Positions 1 through 4,275 of a stretch of DNA of 6,336 nt are shown here, piece after piece. A program made the position numbers and the translations under genes. This DNA is from Phycisphaerales bacterium (GTDB taxonomy: Bacteria; Planctomycetota; Phycisphaerae; Phycisphaerales; UBA1924): the NCBI GenBank assembly GCA_026982035.1, contig JALSHW010000020.1, positions 1 to 6,336 on the forward strand, given 5' to 3'. Every line of letters starts with the position of its first letter. Position 1 is the first letter of the stretch. A model generated the notes under the pieces. It ran no database searches and was not told where the DNA came from. It saw nothing but the letters and a program-made list of their open reading frames with translations.

Positions 1-233
1 CCCTTGAACCATGTCCGATGTGTGCCGGGTTGATTGTCAATGCTCGGATTGGCCGTGTGGTCTATGGAGCCGACGATCCCAAAGCCGGGGCGGTTCGATC
101 GTTGTACCAGTTGTGCGATGACGAGCGTCTGAACCACCGCTCAGAGATCATCCCCGGCATCATGTCCTCAGAGTCCTCAACAATGCTCAAATCGTTCTTC
201 AGGCAACTCAGGGACGCACACGGACAATCTTGA
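1..233 (+). CDS. tadA: tRNA-specific adenosine deaminase TadA, C-terminal part (5' end outside window)
   Basis: TadA deaminates the wobble adenosine (A34) of tRNA-Arg(ACG) to inosine in the cytoplasm, using a zinc-bound water. The frame is open from the window edge (first full codon at base 3) and shows 76 residues. It begins LEPCPMCAG, the second half of the cytidine/deoxycytidylate deaminase zinc site: the PCxxC motif supplies the two Cys ligands, while the HAE motif with the catalytic Glu lies upstream of the window. After it come [16 protein letters not shown], a 'SLYQL' segment, LNHR and the terminal helix ending FFRQLR. All are in the order and spacing of bacterial TadA, and 'DPKAGA...LNHR' separates it from other deaminases such as guanine deaminase. 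The protein ends shortly after the FFR helix, as usual. A stem-loop follows the stop by one base. The gene converges on dnaA. Identification is firm; the N-terminal half and start cannot be judged. Confidence 0.94.
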   Translation, partial: LEPCPMCAGLIVNARIGRVVYGADDPKAGAVRSLYQLCDDERLNHRSEIIPGIMSSESSTMLKSFFRQLRDAHGQS

Positions 234-234
234 G

Positions 235-254
235 GATTGGCCTGAGGGCCAGTC
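235..254 (+). terminator. stem-loop just after tadA, probable terminator
   Basis: GATTGGCC (235-242), loop TGAG (243-246), GGCCAGTC (247-254) form an 8-bp stem with one G-U wobble. It starts one base after the tadA stop codon. The tail (GATCAACTTGGTTT) is only mildly T-rich, so this may be a weak or Rho-assisted terminator or a 3'-end-stabilising hairpin. The pairing is directly visible; the function is inferred from position. Confidence 0.5.
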
Positions 255-277
255 GATCAACTTGGTTTATCCCACAC

Positions 278-286
278 CTATCCACA
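278..286 (+). promoter_or_regulatory. DnaA-box-like site CTATCCACA
   Basis: One mismatch (first base) to the DnaA box TTATCCACA. It lies about 60 bases before the A/T-rich block and has the same orientation as the two sites at 588-607. A single one-mismatch 9-mer is weak evidence on its own. Confidence 0.35.
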
Positions 287-342
287 CGATGATCCTGAAT
301 CAACGACGACTTGGATGTGAACCCCACTGGCTGGCTCTTCTC

Positions 343-368
343 TTTTATACCAATAGTTAATAAATTAT
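343..368. other. A/T-rich block, possible DNA-unwinding element
   Basis: 23 of 26 bases are A or T, in a window that is otherwise clearly G+C-rich. It includes TTTTATA and TAGTTAATAAATTAT. A local low-melting block between DnaA-box-like sites is what an unwinding element looks like. It could equally be an A/T-rich promoter-like spacer, although no gene follows it on either strand. Confidence 0.35.
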
Positions 369-520
369 GGTGGTGGTCGTAATTGACGCGCCCAATAGGT
401 GAACAACCCTGTGACGAAAGACCATAATCACTGAAAACGAAACGATTTAGAAGGTTTATTTCGCTGTGCCCCGCCTGTCGGTTGGGTGTCATGTAGAAAC
501 CACTGCGCGCCGGTGTGATT

Positions 521-540
521 GGGTTCAGCGTGACTGACCC
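521..540. other. stem-loop with one bulge in the tadA-dnaA gap
   Basis: GGG (521-523) pairs with CCC (538-540) and TCAG (525-528) with CTGA (534-537), leaving T524 bulged and a five-base loop (529-533). No T-run follows on either strand, so it is not a classical intrinsic terminator. It may be a backup 3'-end structure for dnaA or tadA transcripts, or part of an untranslated RNA. Confidence 0.3.
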
Positions 541-559
541 GGATGGGTGCCGTCAAACA

Positions 560-586
560 ATTGGCGCGATCGAGCGCATTGGCGCG
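560..586 (+). repeat. 9-bp direct repeat ATTGGCGCG
   Basis: ATTGGCGCG occurs at 560-568 and again at 578-586, an 18-base period, immediately before the paired DnaA-box-like sites. The segment also holds AGCGC (573-577) pairing with GCGCT (584-588), so an alternative short hairpin is possible. Function unknown; repeats beside DnaA sites are common in origins. Confidence 0.4.
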
Positions 587-587
587 C

Positions 588-607
588 TTATCCACCGTTT
601 GTCCACA
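588..607 (+). promoter_or_regulatory. two DnaA-box-like sites in tandem
   Basis: TTATCCACC (588-596) and TTGTCCACA (599-607) each differ from TTATCCACA by one base. They point the same way and are exactly 11 bases apart start to start, about one helical turn, so bound DnaA would sit on one face. They lie about 30-50 bases beyond the dnaA terminator. The paired spacing makes chance less likely than for an isolated site, but binding is not shown. Confidence 0.42.
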
Positions 608-633
608 GGGGAAGCGACAGTTTGAAGTCCGTC

Positions 634-653
634 AAAAGACCCAAATCTGGGTC
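634..653 (-). terminator. intrinsic terminator of dnaA
   Basis: Read on the - strand, one base after the dnaA TGA stop, GACCCA (653-648), loop GATT (647-644), TGGGTC (643-638) is followed directly by TTTT (637-634). The result is a 6-bp stem, a four-base loop and a U-run, the classical Rho-independent layout. The stem is short but mostly G-C. It lies almost against the stop codon, so a terminating ribosome would cover it. Confidence 0.7.
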
Positions 654-654
654 A

Positions 655-2277
655 TCAACCAGGGCCCACGCGGAGTCGAGACTCGATGGCCAAAACATCG
701 TTGTGAAGGGATTCGTCTTCTTTGATTCGTTTGGTGATCGTCTTGACCGCGTGCATGACGGTCGTGTGGTCGCGGCCGCCGTATTGGGCACCGACCTCTT
801 CGAGCGAATGGTGGGTGTATTTGCGAGAGAGATACATTCCGACCTGTCGAGGAAGGGCGATGGACTTATGGCGTCGCTTGCCAAGGATTTCGGTGCGTTT
901 GACGGTGTAGTACCCAGCGATTTCAGTGATGATCTTGTCGATGGATGTGCCTGTGCCTTGGGTGCTGACGGCGGCGGCAAACTCCTCACCCAAAGCATCG
1001 CGGGCCAGATCAAGGTCGATCTTCTTCTGTTCAACAGTTGCGTAGATTTGGAGTTTGGTGATCGCTCCTTCGAGTTCGCGGATATTGGTGTCGATGTAGT
1101 GGGCGATCTCGGTGACGACGGGGTCTGGGAGGGTGAGTCCGCGGGCCTCGGCTTTGCGTTTGAGAATCTCGATTCTGGTTTCAAAGCCGGGTTTATCGAC
1201 CTTGGCGACCAATCCCCACATGAACCGAGAAACCAGCCGTTCTTCGAGGGCGGGGATTTCTTCGGGCGGAGCATCCGATGAGAGAATAATCTGTTTATTG
1301 GCTTGGTACAAGGCATTGAAGGTGTGGAAGAACTCTTCTTGGGTGCGGTCGCGTTTGGAGAGGAAGTGGATGTCGTCGATGACCAGCAGATCCACATCGC
1401 GGAATGTATGGCGAAACTCGGCCATCTTGCCAGACTGGACCGCGCTCATGAACTGGGTCATGAACCCATCGCACGAGACATAGTGCAGGTTAATCTCGGG
1501 GTTGTCCTGGGTAATTTTGAGGCAGATGGCTTGGAGCAGGTGGGTCTTTCCGAGCCCGACCCCGCCATGGATGAAGAGCGGGTTGTAGGCGAATCCTGGA
1601 TTTTCAGAGACGGCCACCGACGCCGCGTGGGCCAGCCGGTTGTTGGGGCCGATGACAAACTCGTCGAATCCATAGTCTGGATTGATGGGAAGGGCACCGT
1701 TTGAACCGATTCGGGCACGCTCAGAACTGACATGGAGAATCCCAGGCGTATTGGATGAGGGCAATTTGGAAGTGGGCAATGGCTCAGAGAGCTCTTGATC
1801 CGACAATCCCGCTTCATCAGACCAGATGGATTCGTTTGCAGAGAGAGGAGGGCCAGTCTTTGGTTTCGTTTTCTTTGGATCAGTTTTCTTTGGATCAGTT
1901 TTTGGCTCAATGATGTTTGAAGAGTTGGAAATCGAAGCTGTATTGTTGTTGGTTGTGGAGGTGGATGGAGATTCCCACAATTCTTGAGGGCCTAGAAAGC
2001 GGACGGCGAGCAACTGTCCAGTGACCATCCGCAAAGAATCATTGAACGCCTCAAGGCAGGTTCTTCGGAGATAATCCCGGTGCATGTCCGTTTGGGCACG
2101 CACACCAAAGGCACCAGAAAGAATTCCCAAGGGTTCGAGTTCCTCAAACCATTTGCGGGTGTGCTCAGGATGAAGCTGTTGCATCTGTCTGAGTACATTG
2201 TCGAGGACGAATCGATCATGTTGGCGATCGTGCTGGCGGCTCGATTGACGGTTAGATTGGCGGTTATTGAGCCCCAT
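655..2277 (-). CDS. dnaA: chromosomal replication initiator protein DnaA
   Basis: DnaA binds the origin, oligomerises with ATP and melts DNA to load the helicase; it acts in the cytoplasm on the nucleoid. From ATG 2277 the product is 540 residues. Domain I (about 22-95) has the WFEELEPL-type opening. A Ser/Asn/Lys/Pro-rich domain II linker (about 100-190) is longer than in many DnaAs. The AAA+ domain III has Walker A GGVGLGKT (238-245), Walker B LLVIDD (297-302), sensor 1 IILSSD (330-335), the arginine-finger segment LVSRF (348-352) and sensor 2 region RELEG (400-404). Domain IV (about 445-540) carries the signature GGRDHTTVMHA (500-510). The frame also allows starts at 2307, 2316 and TTG 2394, but those extra residues (Trp/Cys-rich) do not resemble DnaA. 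ATG 2277 is preceded by AGGA and TGGA elements, so it is preferred. The gene has no dnaN neighbour and is divergent from the Sua5-phosphatase operon. Identity is certain; the start is about 70% sure. Confidence 0.98.
   Translation of the reverse strand: MGLNNRQSNRQSSRQHDRQHDRFVLDNVLRQMQQLHPEHTRKWFEELEPLGILSGAFGVRAQTDMHRDYLRRTCLEAFNDSLRMVTGQLLAVRFLGPQELWESPSTSTTNNNTASISNSSNIIEPKTDPKKTDPKKTKPKTGPPLSANESIWSDEAGLSDQELSEPLPTSKLPSSNTPGILHVSSERARIGSNGALPINPDYGFDEFVIGPNNRLAHAASVAVSENPGFAYNPLFIHGGVGLGKTHLLQAICLKITQDNPEINLHYVSCDGFMTQFMSAVQSGKMAEFRHTFRDVDLLVIDDIHFLSKRDRTQEEFFHTFNALYQANKQIILSSDAPPEEIPALEERLVSRFMWGLVAKVDKPGFETRIEILKRKAEARGLTLPDPVVTEIAHYIDTNIRELEGAITKLQIYATVEQKKIDLDLARDALGEEFAAAVSTQGTGTSIDKIITEIAGYYTVKRTEILGKRRHKSIALPRQVGMYLSRKYTHHSLEEVGAQYGGRDHTTVMHAVKTITKRIKEDESLHNDVLAIESRLRVGPG
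1869..1898 (-). repeat. 15-bp tandem duplication in the dnaA linker
   Basis: TTTTCTTTGGATCAG occurs twice head-to-tail (1869-1883 and 1884-1898), with a further TTTT after it. Read as dnaA it gives the duplicated DPKKT pentapeptide in the domain II linker. In-frame slippage in a flexible linker would be tolerated, so this is probably a recent expansion and potentially variable between strains. Confidence 0.85.
2212..2268 (-). repeat. degenerate 12-bp repeat encoding xxRQ tetrapeptides at the DnaA N-terminus
   Basis: Just after the chosen dnaA start the protein reads NNRQ-SNRQ-SSRQ-HDRQ-HDR, a four-residue unit repeated about 4.75 times before domain I begins. The underlying DNA units are 12 bases and diverged (motifs like TTGGCGATCG, TTGACGG, TTGGCGG on the + strand). 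Such a basic, Gln-rich tail is not part of canonical DnaA domain I. It could be a nonessential extension, or the true start could be downstream of it, but no Met lies between it and the start of domain I. Confidence 0.75.
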
Positions 2278-2406
2278 CGTTGTCCAGTATCCTGCTTTCA
2301 AACCCATCCAAGGCATACAACAAAGGTTGAAAGCCAAAAAACGGAGTGTGTGTCCCGACCACCAGCACGACGCATCGATTGTCGTCAATTGCAAATGGTG
2401 ACCACT

Positions 2407-2436
2407 ACCCTACAAAGGGCACGGGGTGTTTGTCAA
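2407..2436 (-). promoter_or_regulatory. possible dnaA promoter
   Basis: On the - strand a perfect -35 TTGACA (2436-2431) is followed after 18 bases by TAGGGT (2412-2407), which keeps the T, A and final T of TATAAT. Transcription would start near 2400 and give a leader of about 120 bases before ATG 2277. The -10 is poor, so this is only a suggestion. No DnaA-box-like site was seen in the leader or promoter, so no autoregulation can be claimed. Confidence 0.3.
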
Positions 2437-2557
2437 CCATGAAGATCAAAGACGACGCAGAGTCCTTGATAATTCAGAAATTTCTTTTTTCAAAGTACGA
2501 TACCAACACGCATCTGGCCAACAAATGATCGGCAAGTCGCCAATTGGCATGCAAAAT

Positions 2558-2569
2558 GTTTTCTAAAAC
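2558..2569. promoter_or_regulatory. GTTTT-CT-AAAAC dyad upstream of the operon
   Basis: A perfect 5+5 inverted repeat with a 2-base centre, flanked more loosely by TGC (2550-2552) and GCA (2570-2572). It sits where the -35 element of the TATTAT promoter would be, a typical operator position. It is short and A/T-rich, so chance is possible. Confidence 0.25.
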
Positions 2570-2578
2570 GCAACACGC

Positions 2579-2584
2579 TATTAT
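2579..2584 (+). promoter_or_regulatory. -10 element TATTAT with probable leaderless start
   Basis: TATTAT matches TATAAT at five of six positions and ends six bases before ATG 2591. Transcription from this -10 would begin at or next to that ATG, giving a leaderless mRNA. No Shine-Dalgarno-like sequence lies before ATG 2591 or GTG 2585, which fits. The -35 region is not recognisable. Confidence 0.4.
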
Positions 2585-2590
2585 GTGTGC

Positions 2591-3745
2591 ATGCCTGACT
2601 TAGGAATCCGGTTTGCCAATATGAATCCTGAAGAACGAGCGGCGGTCATTGGACGAGCCGCCGACGCATTGCGCCAAGATCAGTGCGTGGTGCTCCCCAC
2701 CGACACACTCTACGGACTCGTCACCCGCGCCAACGCAGCGGGTGCTGATGCCCTTGACAAAGTCACTGGCCATCCAGAAACAACCGATCAACCCAACGAT
2801 CAACCAAAGATGACACTGCATCTTGCGGATGTCGATGTCATTTTGGAACATCTTGTATTTGAGGCCGCAACAGTACGCCGATTGGTGGATCGCCTACTCC
2901 CCGGCCCAGCACGGCTTGTGATTGAACAACCCGATTCAGCGATCAACGCCTTGTGTGACGCGCTGAACATCCAACGCGGACTCATCGACAATGGTTCACA
3001 CATCGCATTGCGGGTACCAGACCACCCAATTTTCCGACAAGTGCTTCGCAGTGCAGAGGTTGCGTGCGTGGCACGCCGACTTGGCGCGGCGGTGTGGGCG
3101 GCGGGTGAGAATCCAGGTACGGATCTGAGCCCGATTCCCGATCAGTTTGCCGACGATGGCGTGCCAAGGCCAACATTGGTCATTGATGATGGACCGACGC
3201 TGCATCAACAAAACTCGACGACCGTTCGGCTCGGGCGCGATGGAAAAATCGAAGTCGGCACCGATGGCGTGCTTGTTGAACGAGACATTCTCGCCCATCT
3301 GGAACGGACAATCCTGTTTGTCTGCACCGGAAACACCTGTCGAAGCCCAATGGCCCAGGCCATTGCCCAGCATCAACTCGATCAACAAGAGCCCGAAGGA
3401 ATCACAACACGGGTCATCAGCGCCGGGGTTGCCGCCGGTGAGGGGATGCCGGCGACCGACGAAGCGGTGCAGGTGCTCAAGGGAATGGGGATTGAGTTCA
3501 AAAACCATCAATCTCGGCTGCTCACGCTCCCAATGATCGACCAGGCCGAAGTCATCTACACCATGACCCCATCCCACGCCCAAGCAATTATGACCATGGC
3601 CCCGAACTCGGTCCATAAAGTCTTCGTACTTGACGAACATGAAGCCGTGCCCGATCCGATTGGGCAGGGCATCGACATCTACCAACACACCGCCGATCGG
3701 CTTGACGAACTCATTGCTCGCCGGCTTGAGGAGATTCGGATATGA
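2591..3745 (+). CDS. fusion protein: Sua5/YrdC/YwlC-type domain plus YwlE-type low-molecular-weight protein phosphatase
   Basis: The product is 384 residues from ATG 2591; GTG 2585 and ATG 2621 are alternatives. Residues about 18-235 resemble Sua5/TsaC, the enzyme making threonylcarbamoyl-AMP for tRNA t6A: PTDTLYGL (36-43), LPGPARLVI (about 103-111), RVPDHP (141-146) and NSTTV near 208. The usual KxR-P appears as TGHP (59-62), SxN as GEN (172-174) and the late R-x-G as T-D-G (224-226), so synthase activity is doubtful. Residues about 241-384 are a complete LMW-PTP fold: P-loop CTGNTCRS with nucleophile C245 and R251, VISAGV, and the general acid in VPDPIG (D355). T249 is the position that is Thr in the arginine phosphatase YwlE and Ile in tyrosine phosphatases, and GIDIYQHTADRLDELI also resembles YwlE. 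No stop or restart separates the halves. The stop overlaps rpiB. Family assignment is strong; the activity of each half is inferred. Confidence 0.9.
   Translation: MPDLGIRFANMNPEERAAVIGRAADALRQDQCVVLPTDTLYGLVTRANAAGADALDKVTGHPETTDQPNDQPKMTLHLADVDVILEHLVFEAATVRRLVDRLLPGPARLVIEQPDSAINALCDALNIQRGLIDNGSHIALRVPDHPIFRQVLRSAEVACVARRLGAAVWAAGENPGTDLSPIPDQFADDGVPRPTLVIDDGPTLHQQNSTTVRLGRDGKIEVGTDGVLVERDILAHLERTILFVCTGNTCRSPMAQAIAQHQLDQQEPEGITTRVISAGVAAGEGMPATDEAVQVLKGMGIEFKNHQSRLLTLPMIDQAEVIYTMTPSHAQAIMTMAPNSVHKVFVLDEHEAVPDPIGQGIDIYQHTADRLDELIARRLEEIRI
3728..3733 (+). promoter_or_regulatory. Shine-Dalgarno site of rpiB
   Basis: GAGGAG lies eight bases before ATG 3742, inside the last codons of the fusion gene. 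It fixes the rpiB start and, with the ATGA overlap, points to translational coupling of the two cistrons. Confidence 0.8.
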
Positions 3746-4248
3746 GCGACGACCAGAGCAACAATCAAAAAAACGCCATTATCCACCGGATCGCCATCGG
3801 TTCAGACCACCGGGGCAATACGGCCGCCAATCAAATCCTCGAAACCATCAAAAACCTCGGACACGAAGGATGGATCATCGGCGGGTGCGATGACCAACCA
3901 TGTGACTACCCAGAACGGGCATGGCAGGTTGGTCAGGAGATCGCTTCAGGAAAGGCCGATCGTGGGGTATTGATCTGCGGAACCGGGATCGGGATGTCGA
4001 TCGCCGCCAACAAGATGGACGGGCTTCGTGCGGCCTTGGTTCATGACGAACTGACCGCCCAACTCTCGCGATCACACAACGATGCCAACATCCTGTGCTT
4101 GTCGGCCGATCTGCTCGGGGCTCGGTTGATGGACAAAATCATGGAAGTGTGGATCAAAACCCCATTTGATGGTGGCCGACATCAACGCCGAATCGACAAG
4201 ATCACCGAAATCGAACAAGGACGAGACCCTTCACTGGTCAGTGTCTAG
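3742..4248 (+). CDS. rpiB: ribose-5-phosphate isomerase B
   Basis: RpiB interconverts ribose 5-phosphate and ribulose 5-phosphate in the non-oxidative pentose phosphate pathway, in the cytoplasm. The product is 168 residues. It has the RpiB/LacAB Rossmann-like fold signature: IAIGSDHRG (17-25), DYPE (55-58), GVLICGTGIGMSIAANK (75-91), the SRSHNDANILCL segment (109-120) and GGRHQRR (144-150). C79 occupies the position of the E. coli catalytic Cys, so this is the Cys-type enzyme rather than the Glu-type of mycobacteria; H112 lies in the conserved HND motif. An Asn/Gln/Lys-rich tail of about 15 residues precedes the first strand, making it slightly longer than E. coli RpiB. ATG 3742 overlaps the upstream TGA (ATGA) and has a strong ribosome site. 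The neighbourhood reproduces ywlC-ywlE-ywlF of Bacillus, where YwlF is the RpiB homologue. Related sugar-phosphate isomerases (LacA/LacB, allose-6-phosphate isomerase) cannot be fully excluded. Confidence 0.95.
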   Translation: MSDDQSNNQKNAIIHRIAIGSDHRGNTAANQILETIKNLGHEGWIIGGCDDQPCDYPERAWQVGQEIASGKADRGVLICGTGIGMSIAANKMDGLRAALVHDELTAQLSRSHNDANILCLSADLLGARLMDKIMEVWIKTPFDGGRHQRRIDKITEIEQGRDPSLVSV

Positions 4249-4275
4249 TTCATACCATTCATTCTAGATTGCACC
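4249..4275. other. short convergent spacer between rpiB and the propeller gene
   Basis: Only 27 bases separate the two stop codons, and no T-tailed hairpin is visible. TCTAG (4244-4248) could pair with CTAGA (4264-4268) over a 15-base loop, too weak to call a terminator. Transcripts from both sides probably run into the opposite gene or end by a factor-dependent route. Confidence 0.5.

Larger units (their letters stand above)
255..633. other. noncoding gap between convergent tadA and dnaA; candidate replication origin
   Basis: No convincing gene is found in these roughly 380 bases; the short open frames have no recognisable protein character. Visible contents are a DnaA-box-like 9-mer at 278-286, an A/T-rich block at 343-368, a hairpin at 521-540, a 9-bp direct repeat (ATTGGCGCG at 560-568 and 578-586), and two DnaA-box-like 9-mers at 588-596 and 599-607. 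A/T-rich DNA flanked by DnaA-box-like sites next to dnaA is the usual composition of a bacterial oriC. However, no site is a perfect TTATCCACA, there are only three, and origins in this presumed group need not lie near dnaA. The origin call is therefore tentative. The alternative is an ordinary intergenic spacer or a small RNA locus. Confidence 0.35.
2278..2590. other. divergent intergenic region between dnaA and the Sua5-phosphatase gene
   Basis: About 313 bases without a supported gene. It contains the probable dnaA promoter and leader, including a 6-bp stem CGATTG/CAATTG around TCGT at 2376-2391 with one G-T pair. Further right are an A/T-rich stretch with a T6 run (2466-2501), a GTTTT/AAAAC dyad (2558-2569) and a -10-like TATTAT (2579-2584) directly before the fusion gene. 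A 29-codon open frame starting at 2439 on the + strand has no family resemblance and no convincing ribosome site, and is not called. Confidence 0.6.

Noticed and set aside
208..492. 94-codon open frame on the - strand in the tadA-dnaA gap
   Set aside because: It overlaps the tadA 3' end and hairpin, has no recognisable motif, and crosses the A/T-rich block. More likely noncoding.
547..1281. 244-codon open frame on the + strand opposite dnaA
   Set aside because: Same antisense phase effect; the opposite strand is unmistakably dnaA, and the product shows no family motifs.
588..1397. 269-codon open frame on the - strand overlapping dnaA in another frame
   Set aside because: Ser/Pro/Thr-rich shadow translation of dnaA; no motif and a well-conserved gene in the competing frame.
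2278..2394. N-terminal extension of dnaA from TTG 2394 or ATG 2316/2307
   Set aside because: The extra residues are Trp/Cys-rich and unlike DnaA, and these starts lack a ribosome site; ATG 2277 has AGGA/TGGA upstream.
2477..2490. GAAATTTC palindrome followed by T6 as a terminator
   Set aside because: The palindrome has no loop and no G-C core, and no gene ends upstream on the + strand.
2346..2528. Small + strand frame in the dnaA upstream region, including an ATG at 2439
   Set aside because: No family resemblance and only a distant GGGG before the ATG. It runs through the dnaA promoter region.
3780..3788. TTATCCACC, a DnaA-box-like 9-mer (and TGTGGATCA near 4148)
   Set aside because: Single one-mismatch sites inside the rpiB coding sequence; expected by chance and not clustered.
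4244..4268. TCTAG/CTAGA inverted repeat as a bidirectional terminator
   Set aside because: Only 5 A/T-rich pairs over a 15-base loop and no T-run; too unstable.
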